A stretch of DNA of 6,059 nucleotides from Cyanothece sp. UBA12306 (lineage in GTDB: Bacteria > Cyanobacteriota > Cyanobacteriia > Cyanobacteriales > Microcystaceae), in assembly GCA_003448685.1 (NCBI GenBank), contig DLXW01000354.1, positions 1 through 6,059 on the forward strand. The letters run 5' to 3'. The notes under the pieces were generated by a model. It had not been told where the DNA came from. It saw only the letters and a list, made by a program, of their open reading frames with translations, and ran no database searches. This document shows, piece after piece, positions 1 through 5,905 of the stretch; position 1 is the stretch's first letter; the number at the start of each line of letters is the position of its first letter. The translations under genes and the position numbers were made by a program.

Positions 1-82
1 CAGACCCAAAATTTTCGATGAGCCATAAAAATTTATAAACCGCTTTTCAAAATGAGAATTGCTGGTTATAGTGGTGAGATTA

Positions 83-98
83 AGGGGATGAGGGGATG
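83..98. repeat. Two tandem copies of the octamer AGGGGATG
   Basis: Two exact adjacent copies of AGGGGATG (83-90 and 91-98) lie in the 170 bases beyond the 3' end of pckA. On the minus strand they read CATCCCCTCATCCCCT. Short low-complexity repeats like this are common in cyanobacterial spacers. No terminator-like hairpin followed by a T-run is visible downstream of pckA in this flank, so the end of its transcript is not resolved here. Confidence 0.5.
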
Positions 99-170
99 AG
101 ATGATAATATTAATCAGATTCATCCTCTTCTGTGTCGGGTTTACTCTCGTCAACCCAACACTTGGAGACT

Positions 171-1655
171 TCAACAAACAGGGCCAGCTTTAACAATTTC
201 TGGCGGAATATCATGAAATTGTTGGAAGTTTTCTGCAAAACGATGGGCTAATTCTAAAGCCTGTTGTTGATAAGCTTCGGAGTCATCCCAGGTATTTTGG
301 GGATCAAGAATCTTATTAGGAACCGCCGTAATATGGTCAGGAACCAACACCTTAAAAATAGGATGGGGATGATAATTAGCCTTCTCCAAATGTCCATTCA
401 AAGCTGCCGCTACCATCGCCCTGGTATGCTTAATAGAAATACGATGACCCACTCCATAGGGACCTCCAGACCATCCTGTATTCAGCAGAAAAACCTTGGT
501 TTCCTGGTGTTGTTCCAACCTTTTGCCTAACATTCGGGCATAGACAATAGGCGACAGAGGAAAGAAGCATTGACCAAAACAGGCTGAAAATGTCACCTTA
601 GGGGAAGTAACATCCCTTTCCGTTCCCGCCAGTTTACTCGTATATCCCGACAAAAAATGATACATAGCCTGTTCTTTCGTCAGTTTAGCAATGGGCGGTA
701 AAACTCCAAAGGCATCTGCTGTCAACAAAAAGATGGTTTTGGGATGACTCCCCATTCCCCAAAGAGAACAATTAGGAATATAACCTAAGGGATAGGCTGC
801 GCGAGTATTCTCTGTTAAGCGACTGTCATCATAGTCAGGGGTGCGGGTTTCGGGGTCAAAAATCACATTTTCTAGTAAAGTACCAAATTGTAGGGCTGCC
901 CAAATTTGAGGTTCATTTTCTGGAGACAAACGGATGGTTTTGGCATAACATCCCCCTTCAAAGTTAAAAATCCCATCTTTTGACCAGCCATGTTCATCAT
1001 CCCCAATCAAGCTACAATCAGGGTCAGCTGATAAGGTAGTTTTACCTGTACCTGATAAGCCAAAAAACAGAGTAGTATGTCCTCTTTTATCAATATTAGC
1101 GGCGCAGTGCATCGGTAGCACATTCTCTTTTGCCATGACATAATTCATCATGGAAAAGACCGATTTTTTCATTTCCCCACTATAACGAGAACCGCCAATA
1201 ATCACCAATCTTTTGGTTAAATGAAGAGCAATAAAAGCTTCAGAATTTAATCCGTCGGTTTCGGGATCACCGTGTAACCCAGGAACAGCAATAACCGTAA
1301 AATCAGCTTTATGTTTGACTAATTCCCCTGGGGAAGGTCGCAAAAATAGTTGATGGACAAATAAGTTTTGAGAAGCCAATTCATTGATTACTCGAACTCC
1401 ATGGCGGTAGTTGCGATCGGCCCCAACATAGCCATCAAAAATGTAAAGTTCACGTCCTTGAACATAAGATAACACCCTTTGATAGAGTCGCTCAAATTGC
1501 TCTTCAGAAATAGCGACATTATGCTCATTCCAGTCAATTTCGTTGCCGGTATTTGGTTCTTCTACAATGTAACGATCATGAGGAGAACGACCCGTATATT
1601 TACCGGTTTCTACTACTAAAGCTCCATTATCAGCTAAAATGCCTTCCCCTTTCAT
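171..1655 (-). CDS. pckA: Intact downstream part of PEP carboxykinase (494 residues from the first in-frame ATG after the stop)
   Basis: This is the open part of the interrupted gene. It holds the whole catalytic core. Counting from the ATG at 1655, TGRSPHD (21-27) carries the oxaloacetate-binding arginine. The PEPCK-specific segment GGSRYSGEMKK (154-164) carries the active-site tyrosine and lysines. The P-loop GLSGTGKTT is at 199-207, the metal-binding LIGDDEHGW at 216-224, and ENTRAAYP (282-289) carries the conserved arginine. C-terminal LNTGWSGGPYGVG (391-403) is also typical. The ATG has no visible Shine-Dalgarno sequence, and no ATG, GTG or TTG lies between it and the premature stop. Any product from here would need re-initiation and would lack about 40-50 residues of the N-terminal domain. 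Whether that protein would fold is unknown. The family assignment is very secure; expression from this start is doubtful. Confidence 0.8.
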   Translation of the reverse strand: MKGEGILADNGALVVETGKYTGRSPHDRYIVEEPNTGNEIDWNEHNVAISEEQFERLYQRVLSYVQGRELYIFDGYVGADRNYRHGVRVINELASQNLFVHQLFLRPSPGELVKHKADFTVIAVPGLHGDPETDGLNSEAFIALHLTKRLVIIGGSRYSGEMKKSVFSMMNYVMAKENVLPMHCAANIDKRGHTTLFFGLSGTGKTTLSADPDCSLIGDDEHGWSKDGIFNFEGGCYAKTIRLSPENEPQIWAALQFGTLLENVIFDPETRTPDYDDSRLTENTRAAYPLGYIPNCSLWGMGSHPKTIFLLTADAFGVLPPIAKLTKEQAMYHFLSGYTSKLAGTERDVTSPKVTFSACFGQCFFPLSPIVYARMLGKRLEQHQETKVFLLNTGWSGGPYGVGHRISIKHTRAMVAAALNGHLEKANYHPHPIFKVLVPDHITAVPNKILDPQNTWDDSEAYQQQALELAHRFAENFQQFHDIPPEIVKAGPVC

Positions 1656-1874
1656 TACAGCGTGTTCAATTAATTCAGCTACAGGAAGATTACGATAAAC
1701 CCACTTAATATTATGAATGCCTAAGTTTTCTAGGCCATAACTGGGATATTTAATGACATCTTACCTATCTGTTGCGGTAGTGGCAGGAGAGTGAACTTGT
1801 TGATTTTCTAACCCTAGAGGAATATTAAGAGAATTTTTGCTAGAATTCCCGCTATGTAAGTTAAGATTGATCAT
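171..1874 (-). pseudogene. pckA: ATP-dependent phosphoenolpyruvate carboxykinase, interrupted by an in-frame TAA at codon 38
   Basis: The intact enzyme converts oxaloacetate and ATP to phosphoenolpyruvate, CO2 and ADP in the cytoplasm, the entry step of gluconeogenesis. The natural start is the ATG at 1874-1872: AGGAGG lies 10 bases upstream, and translation begins MINLNLHSGNSS. The frame runs 37 codons, meets TAA at 1763-1761, then continues in the same frame without another stop to TGA at 173-171. Sequence straight after the stop (DVIKYPSYGLENLGI, then VYRNLPVAELIEHA) still looks like the normal PEPCK N-terminal domain, so the stop interrupts the gene rather than marking its upstream edge. 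Without the stop the product would be 567 residues, somewhat longer at the N-terminus than E. coli PckA. The C-terminus, VKAGPVC, resembles the usual AAGPK-type family end. A CAA, GAA or AAA codon becoming TAA is one base change. Sequencing error cannot be excluded. Confidence 0.85.
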
Positions 1875-1884
1875 CGAGAGAAAA

Positions 1885-1890
1885 CCTCCT
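1885..1890 (-). promoter_or_regulatory. Strong Shine-Dalgarno sequence of pckA
   Basis: The minus strand reads AGGAGG here, a perfect match to the anti-SD of 16S rRNA, 10 bases before the ATG at 1874-1872. It fixes the true start of pckA upstream of the premature stop and shows that the ATG at 1655 is internal. Confidence 0.85.
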
Positions 1891-2012
1891 AACATTCAAT
1901 AATTTGATTTATATTTTTTTGAAAAACTAAAAATTAGAACATTATCGACTTAATATGTAAGCATGATTAACAGTCGCTATACTCCTTGCCATTTTTTTGG
2001 GTAAAATATTCT

Positions 2013-2040
2013 AAATTTAAACCTGATTTAGGATAAATTT
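2013..2040. repeat. Imperfect inverted repeat in the pckA upstream region
   Basis: AAATTTA (2013-2019) pairs with TAAATTT (2034-2040), and inside that CCT (2022-2024) pairs with AGG (2030-2032), leaving a small internal mismatch and a five-base loop. It lies about 140 bases upstream of the pckA start. No T-run suited to a terminator follows closely on either strand, so a regulator site or chance in AT-rich DNA are both possible. Confidence 0.35.
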
Positions 2041-2263
2041 TCTGTCAGGCTTATCCCCATCTTCAAATTTTCCTAGTCTCATCAGTATAAAAATTGCTAT
2101 ATTTCAAATGGCTTAATTACCACTGTATCTAATAAAAACATGACAATTTTTACTTTTTTACAAAAATTAACCAATTTTACTTAATTATCATTGATATTTT
2201 TTAGTTAGCTAAGTTCATATGATATATAGAGTAATTACTTAGTTTTAGCTCATCATCAATTTT

Positions 2264-2289
2264 AATATTAAGTAACTATTCTTAATATT
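2264..2289. repeat. Perfect 9-bp inverted repeat with 8-base spacer upstream of the peroxidase gene
   Basis: AATATTAAG (2264-2272) and CTTAATATT (2281-2289) are exact reverse complements separated by TAACTATT. The repeat lies about 195 bases before the peroxidase start. The geometry fits a dimeric repressor or activator operator, but with only A/T-rich arms in an A/T-rich spacer a chance origin is quite possible. Confidence 0.4.
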
Positions 2290-2372
2290 CTGCTGTAACA
2301 TTAATATATAATTATAAGAAGTAAACAACTAAAATCAGGATATGTTTGATGGTTAAATATTGATTAATTTTT

Positions 2373-2401
2373 TTGTAGATTATGTTGCATAAATTTATTA
2401 T
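2373..2401 (+). promoter_or_regulatory. Candidate sigma-70 promoter for the peroxidase gene
   Basis: TTGTAG (2373-2378, three of six matches to TTGACA) and TATTAT (2396-2401, five of six matches to TATAAT) are separated by 17 bases. A transcript from here would have a leader of about 75 bases. An alternative -10, TATAAT at 2307-2312, has no matching -35 box. In DNA this AT-rich such matches arise easily by chance. Confidence 0.3.
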
Positions 2402-2483
2402 TAATGTACTTGTATCTTTAAAAAGTGCAAAAAAACTCTATTTTAAGTTCAAAATAAATTAAGGAATTTTTATATTGGGTTCC

Positions 2484-3611
2484 ATGAGCAATTTTTTAAT
2501 TAACAAAAAAAGTAGTTTGATCTTAGGAAGTCTAGGCACAATCTTGATTTCTGTTCCTGGTGTTGCTGCTGAATTTCGCAGTATTGATGGCACAAATAAT
2601 AACCTTTCCGATCAAAACTTTGGTGCAGCTAATACTCAACTAATACGTTTAGCTTTACCCGCATATGACAATGGACTTTCAGAACCTAGGGGTGGAGGAG
2701 ATCCCAATAATAGCAGTTTACCTAGCGCCCGTTTAGTGAGTAATGAAATTTCCGCACAATCAACTTCAATTACCAATAGTCTTAATGCCAGTAATTGGAT
2801 TTGGCAATGGGGACAATTTCTCGACCATGATCTCGATTTGACTCCTGTTAATACTACATCACCAGAATCGTTTAATATTCGAGTTCCCACAGGTGATCCT
2901 TTTTTCGATCCCAATAGTACTGGAAATCAAGAAATTGCCCTAGAAAGGTCTGTCTTTGACCCTAATAGCAGTCCTCGCCAACAAATTAACGAGATTACTG
3001 CTTTTATCGACGCTTCTAACATTTACGGTTCCAATACAACCAGGGCTAATCAACTTAGGGGTAGTAATGGAACATTGCAAATGGGTTTAGCCCAAAATGG
3101 GGAAACTCTGTTAACTAAGGATATTAATGGCAACTTTATCTCTGGGGATACTAGGGCTAATGAACAAATAGCATTAACCGCTACCCACAGTCTTTTTAGC
3201 AGAGAACATAATCGATTAGCTGGACTGATTAAACAGCGTCTCGATGATGGAGAAATAGACTTAGTTACTGAGTTTATCAATTCAGGATTAACCGAAGATA
3301 ACTTTATCTACGAAGCAACGAGGAAAGTTGTGGGAGCTCAGATGCAGAAAATTACCTACGAGGAATATCTACCCGTATTGTTGGGTGAAAATGCCCTATC
3401 AACCTTTACAGGTTATGATGAGAATATTGATCCGAGTATTAGTAACGAATTTTCTACGGCTGCTTTCCGAGTTGGACACACTCAACTATCTTCTACTCTA
3501 CTACGTCTTGATAACGATGGAACCGTTGCTGCTGAAGGAAATATTGCCCTACGAGATGCTTTTAATAATCCTGATGAACTAGATCAATTTGGAGCAGACG
3601 CTTTATTATAG
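2484..3611 (+). CDS. N-terminal fragment of haem peroxidase (signal peptide and most haem-site residues)
   Basis: The fragment has 375 residues from ATG 2484. An in-frame TTG at 2475 is an alternative start, and AGGA at 2462-2465 is better spaced for it (9 bases against 18). A signal peptide (basic KK, then a hydrophobic run, ending GVAA before EFRS at about residue 29) predicts export. By comparison with myeloperoxidase, WGQFLDHD gives distal Q111, haem-ester D114, distal H115 and calcium ligand D116. TAFIDAS (172-178) gives the other calcium ligands. GDTRANE gives catalytic R224 and haem-ester E227. FRVGH gives R329 and proximal H332. The residue matching the methionine that forms the sulphonium link in myeloperoxidase is glutamine (228). 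The fragment ends DALL at the premature TAG and lacks the C-terminal third of the domain, so a stable active enzyme is unlikely. Confidence 0.8.
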   Translation: MSNFLINKKSSLILGSLGTILISVPGVAAEFRSIDGTNNNLSDQNFGAANTQLIRLALPAYDNGLSEPRGGGDPNNSSLPSARLVSNEISAQSTSITNSLNASNWIWQWGQFLDHDLDLTPVNTTSPESFNIRVPTGDPFFDPNSTGNQEIALERSVFDPNSSPRQQINEITAFIDASNIYGSNTTRANQLRGSNGTLQMGLAQNGETLLTKDINGNFISGDTRANEQIALTATHSLFSREHNRLAGLIKQRLDDGEIDLVTEFINSGLTEDNFIYEATRKVVGAQMQKITYEEYLPVLLGENALSTFTGYDENIDPSISNEFSTAAFRVGHTQLSSTLLRLDNDGTVAAEGNIALRDAFNNPDELDQFGADALL

Positions 3612-3638
3612 GGATTAGCCTCTGCCAACGCTCAAGAA

Positions 3639-4217
3639 GTGGACACCCTAATCATCGATGATGTGCGAAATTTCTTGTTCGGACAACCTGGGATGGGAGG
3701 TTTTGATTTAGCTTCCTTAAATATCCAACGGGGACGAGAGCATGGTATTCCTGACATCAATACAGTTCGTATAGCCTTAGGTTTAATGCCTTATAATAAC
3801 TTTTTGGAGTTAACCGGCGGAAATATAGAATTAGCTATGGCTTTTGAGTCAGTTTATGCCTCGATTGATGACGTTGATCTTTGGATTGCAGGACTAGCAG
3901 AATCTCATGTTAATGGGGGTTTGGTAGGGGAAACTTTTTGGACTATTCTTGTCGATCAATTTAAAAGATCAAGAGACGGCGATCGCTTCTTCTATCAAAT
4001 TGACACTGAAATAGCAGATATTATGCTATTTGACCCTGATTTCGATAGTACTACTCTATCTAATATTATTAAAAGAAATAGTAGTATCACTAATATTCAG
4101 GATAATGTTTTTATTTATGTTAGTACCCCCGAGTCTTCTACTGTCTTTCCCTTACTCGTAGTAGGAATAGCTGGATTAATTAGTTTAGGAAACAAATATT
4201 CAAGCAAACTTAAGTAG
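3639..4217 (+). CDS. C-terminal fragment of haem peroxidase with PEP-CTERM-like sorting tail
   Basis: This is the part of the peroxidase frame after the premature stop. The first possible start is GTG 3639, which I consider an ordinary valine codon: no Shine-Dalgarno sequence precedes it, and homologous sequence extends upstream of it to the stop. It carries DDVRNFLFG and FDLASLNIQRGREHG. The Asn in LNIQR matches the myeloperoxidase Asn that hydrogen-bonds the proximal histidine. The last 30 residues begin TPESS, continue as a hydrophobic segment (VFPLLVVGIAGLISLG) and end in a lysine-containing tail. This is the tripartite layout of a PEP-CTERM signal, which is normally cut by an exosortase. 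No exosortase gene is in the window. A separate functional 192-residue protein is improbable, since it has no signal peptide and no complete fold. Confidence 0.75.
   Translation: MDTLIIDDVRNFLFGQPGMGGFDLASLNIQRGREHGIPDINTVRIALGLMPYNNFLELTGGNIELAMAFESVYASIDDVDLWIAGLAESHVNGGLVGETFWTILVDQFKRSRDGDRFFYQIDTEIADIMLFDPDFDSTTLSNIIKRNSSITNIQDNVFIYVSTPESSTVFPLLVVGIAGLISLGNKYSSKLK
3979..3986. repeat. HIP1 octamer GCGATCGC
   Basis: This is an exact copy of the highly iterated palindrome HIP1, over-represented in many cyanobacterial genomes, here inside the peroxidase gene and preceded by G. It supports a cyanobacterial origin. A one-mismatch relative (GCGATCGG) occurs within pckA near 1413-1420. Confidence 0.8.
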
Positions 4218-4319
4218 GGTTTACTGAAAAAATTATTCAAAGATTTATACCAATTTTGAGCAATAATTCTCTGAATAATTAATCAGCTTGACCAGACAAG
4301 TTTGGATAAAAGATTGCCT

Positions 4320-4389
4320 ATTTTGGATTACAAACAGGTTACCCAACTCTTTCAAGCAGGGGACAATCCAAAATCCAAAATCTAAAATC
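4320..4389. repeat. AATCCAA heptamer repeats with an inverted copy, in a convergent spacer
   Basis: AATCCAA (4365-4371), AATCCAA (4372-4378), AATCTAA (4379-4385) and AATC (4386-4389) make about 3.6 tandem copies of a 7-base unit, typical of cyanobacterial short tandem heptamers. ATTTTGGATT (4320-4329) is the exact reverse complement of AATCCAAAAT, which occurs at 4365-4374 and 4372-4381. A hairpin with a loop of about 35 bases could therefore form between the converging ends of the peroxidase and YqeY genes. It may help end transcription from both sides, but it lacks a classic GC-rich stem. Confidence 0.55.
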
Positions 4390-4401
4390 GATTTGACTAT
4401 C

Positions 4402-5355
4402 CTAGGCTAGTTTGTCTTTAACTAACTGCTGAACTTTTTTGCCATCGGCCTTCCCCTTAAGCTGTTGCATAGCAGTTCCCATGACTCTTCCCATATCTTG
4501 GCTAGAAGTCGCGCCAACACTAGCAATAATCTCCTCAATTATCTTACCTAATTCTTCTTCTGAAAGTTGAGGAGGTAAATAGGTTTCAATAATAGCTAAT
4601 TCTGCTGCTTCTTTGTCTGCTAAGTCATCTCGACCCCCTTGACGATACTGTTCTATGGAGTCTCGACGCTGTTTTGCCTCTTGGGATAACAGTTCAAGTT
4701 CCTGTTCTGGGGTTAGGGTTTCCTGTCCACTTGGTCTGAGGGATACTTCCTTCTCAAGTAAGGCTTTTTTAATGCTTCTAACTGTTTCTAGGCGTATTTT
4801 ATCCTTAGCTTTCATTGCTGCCTTAATGTCTTCGGTTATCCTCTCTTTGAGTCCTTTTAAGTCAGAATTAGCTTGTTTTTTTTCCTCTTCTTCCTTCGTT
4901 TCTGAGGAAGGACTTTCTTCTTGAATTACGGTAATAGGACTTTGTTGATCAGTGTCACTAATAATTTCAGGGTTTTGTGGAGAGGTAGTTTGAACTTCAG
5001 CTTGAGACACTGTTTCTGTTGGACTGGCCGAAGGTAAATCAGAAGTTGTCTGAGGAGAGGGTACTAAAACTTCAAATTTAGTTTTTAGGGCAACTTGCTT
5101 AATAATTCCTTGATCCAGGTTCTTTTTCCCTTTTTCTTGGGAAAGTTCAATGATACTTTGAGCAACTTTTTCGGCAACCGTCTGGGTTTGTTCCAAGGAG
5201 ATAAAAGGACGTTTAGCCAATTTTCTGGCTAAAAGATCTAATTCTTTATCGCCACTACGGGTTCCTCGATCAATTCCTTGGGTCGCTATTGTTATTTTAA
5301 TGGTCTTTTTCAGAAATTTTACTAATTTATTCCCTGTTAAAACTGTTTGAGCCAT
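4402..5355 (-). CDS. YqeY (GatB-tail-like) domain protein with long N-terminal extension
   Basis: The protein has 317 residues. The C-terminal half (about 167-317) is a full-length YqeY domain: LKERITEDIKAAMKAKD, then a charged helical region, ETYLPPQLSEEEL, and the end DMGRVMGTAMQQLKGKADG. This domain resembles the helical tail of GatB and other tRNA-dependent amidotransferase subunits, but stand-alone YqeY proteins have no firmly established role. They are usually about 150 residues. Here a basic N-terminal segment (1-97, no signal peptide) and a low-complexity Ser/Thr/Pro/Gln/Glu linker (98-165, ending SSETKEEEEKK) precede the domain in one unbroken frame. The family's usual initiator methionine position is occupied by Leu-Lys-Gly, so an internal start there is unlikely. 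ATG 5355 has only an A-rich, SD-poor leader. The gene is divergent from petJ. The domain call is secure; the function of the extension is unknown. Confidence 0.85.
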   Translation of the reverse strand: MAQTVLTGNKLVKFLKKTIKITIATQGIDRGTRSGDKELDLLARKLAKRPFISLEQTQTVAEKVAQSIIELSQEKGKKNLDQGIIKQVALKTKFEVLVPSPQTTSDLPSASPTETVSQAEVQTTSPQNPEIISDTDQQSPITVIQEESPSSETKEEEEKKQANSDLKGLKERITEDIKAAMKAKDKIRLETVRSIKKALLEKEVSLRPSGQETLTPEQELELLSQEAKQRRDSIEQYRQGGRDDLADKEAAELAIIETYLPPQLSEEELGKIIEEIIASVGATSSQDMGRVMGTAMQQLKGKADGKKVQQLVKDKLA

Positions 5356-5458
5356 TATTTTTTTCTATTAAGTATTAATCTATACTGAAGACCCTACTAT
5401 GCTAAAACAAATTGGTGAAGTAAAGATTAAGGGATGCCACTGTGCTTGAACAATAAGT

Positions 5459-5503
5459 TTGACAATAGGTCTTTTGACACCTTAAAAGATTTCTGGGCAA
5501 TAT
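5459..5503 (+). promoter_or_regulatory. Candidate petJ promoter with two TTGACA boxes
   Basis: Two perfect -35-type hexamers TTGACA occur at 5459-5464 and 5474-5479, each as TTTGACA, 15 bases apart. Possible -10 elements at 18-base spacing are TAAAAG (5483-5488) for the first and CAATAT (5498-5503) for the second. Both are mediocre. Either two start sites or a 15-base-spaced direct-repeat regulator site would fit. petJ is copper-repressed in several cyanobacteria, but I cannot identify the regulator site here. Confidence 0.4.
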
Positions 5504-5530
5504 GGATAACGAATTTTGAATTATTATCTC

Positions 5531-5535
5531 AGGAG
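5531..5535 (+). promoter_or_regulatory. Shine-Dalgarno AGGAG that fixes the petJ start
   Basis: AGGAG ends six bases before ATG 5542. The frame is also open upstream to an ATG at 5434, but those 36 extra residues would place a hydrophilic segment before the signal peptide and lack an SD. This site therefore selects 5542. Confidence 0.8.
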
Positions 5536-5541
5536 AACACA

Positions 5542-5880
5542 ATGAAAAGACTCTTCTCGTTAATTTTGCTAGTCTTCGTATTCGTTGCTTTAACTTTGAC
5601 TCCTCCTGCTTTAGCGGGTGATGCTGCTGCTGGGAAAAGTATATTTAGTGCTAATTGTGCCGCTTGCCATGCTGGTGGTAAGAATGTTGTTAACGCCGCT
5701 AAAACTCTACAAAAAGATGCTTTAGAGAAATATGGGATGAATTCTTTCGAACAGATCGTTGCCCAAGTTACCAATGGGAAAGCTGCCATGCCAGCGTTTA
5801 AAGGTCGTTTAAAACCTGAGCAAATTGAAAATGTGGCTGCTTATGTGTTGGAACAAGCTGAAAATGGCTGGAAAAAATAA
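5542..5880 (+). CDS. petJ: Cytochrome c6 precursor (cytochrome c553)
   Basis: Cytochrome c6 is a soluble lumenal haem protein that carries electrons from cytochrome b6f to photosystem I, in place of plastocyanin, and also to the terminal cytochrome oxidase. The precursor has 112 residues. A Sec-type signal peptide (MKRLF, then a hydrophobic run, ending PPALA) is cut before GDAAAGK, giving an 87-residue mature protein of the usual size. In mature numbering CAACH (14-18) binds haem covalently, with H18 as one axial ligand. M58 in [10 protein letters not shown] is the other. Gln50 in AQVTNGK is the residue typical of true c6, as opposed to low-potential c6-like variants. The C-terminal helix, [16 protein letters not shown], is canonical. 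The gene stands alone: divergent from the YqeY gene and closed by its own terminator. No defect is visible, in contrast to the two broken genes to its left. Confidence 0.96.
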   Translation: MKRLFSLILLVFVFVALTLTPPALAGDAAAGKSIFSANCAACHAGGKNVVNAAKTLQKDALEKYGMNSFEQIVAQVTNGKAAMPAFKGRLKPEQIENVAAYVLEQAENGWKK

Positions 5881-5905
5881 TCTGATCTGAATCTTCATCC
5901 AACTT

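Larger units (their letters stand above)
1875..2474. other. AT-rich 600-base spacer between two divergent genes; no gene seen
   Basis: This spacer must hold the promoters of both pckA (leftward) and the peroxidase gene (rightward). I see no coding potential in either strand and no tRNA or recognisable riboswitch. It is dominated by A/T tracts and short palindromes (AGTAATTACT at 2230-2239; TATAATTATA at 2307-2316). For pckA the best minus-strand -10 candidate is GATAAT (complement of 1941-1946), but no good -35 box sits at the right distance. Its length, against a few dozen bases expected for two simple promoters, leaves room for long leaders, regulator sites or a small RNA, none of which I can demonstrate. 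Confidence 0.6.
2484..4217 (+). pseudogene. Secreted animal-type haem peroxidase, interrupted by an in-frame TAG at codon 376
   Basis: This gene encodes a bacterial member of the animal haem peroxidase (myeloperoxidase-cyclooxygenase) family. Such proteins use H2O2 to oxidise halides, thiocyanate or organic donors; here the protein would be exported. The reading frame is continuous from ATG 2484 to TAG 4215-4217 apart from one TAG at 3609-3611. Codons on both sides are in the same frame, and GLASANAQEVDT directly after the stop matches the family's usual continuation (compare the RGLA segment in homologues). This is therefore one gene split by a nonsense codon, not two genes. The codon before the change could have been CAG, AAG, GAG or another single-step neighbour. 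Uninterrupted length would be 577 codons. It is an isolated gene, divergent from pckA and convergent with the YqeY gene. Functional loss is likely, because residues bracing the proximal haem ligand lie after the stop. Confidence 0.85.

Noticed and set aside
137..156. Hairpin GGGTT/AACCC downstream of pckA as a terminator
   Set aside because: The stem is only five base pairs with a ten-base loop, and no T-run follows on the minus strand.
110..214. Minus-strand frame overlapping the end of pckA and running past it, ending with an acidic tail (CWVDESKPDTEEDESD)
   Set aside because: The composition looks coding-like and could hint at a frameshifted C-terminal extension. However, pckA already ends with a family-typical AGP tail at its own TGA, the frame is only 34 codons from its ATG, and no SD is visible.
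264..530. Open frame of 88 codons on the plus strand within pckA
   Set aside because: It lies antisense to a strongly conserved enzyme, has no SD and no recognisable protein features. It is a shadow of the real frame.
2295..2308. NtcA-like site (GTA-N8-TAC) before the peroxidase
   Set aside because: GTA is followed after eight bases by ATA, not TAC, so the second half-site is missing.
2636..2914. Minus-strand open frame within the peroxidase gene (with another at 3050-3280 and a plus-strand one at 3328-3582)
   Set aside because: All overlap the conserved peroxidase coding sequence in other frames and show no family features.
3639..4217. The C-terminal peroxidase part as an independent gene starting at GTG
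   Set aside because: It is in the same frame as the upstream part, family-like sequence fills the gap between stop and GTG, no SD is present, and the fold would be incomplete.
4231..4280. Nine-base inverted repeat AATTATTCA / TGAATAATT after the peroxidase as a terminator
   Set aside because: The loop is 32 bases, the arms are nearly all A/T and there is no T-run, so a stable terminator is unlikely.
4655..4924. Plus-strand frame of 89 codons within the YqeY gene
   Set aside because: Its Ser/Leu-rich translation is what the complement of Glu/Lys-rich coding sequence yields. It has no independent evidence.
5529..5789. Minus-strand frame of 86 codons over petJ
   Set aside because: It is antisense to a clear cytochrome c6 gene.
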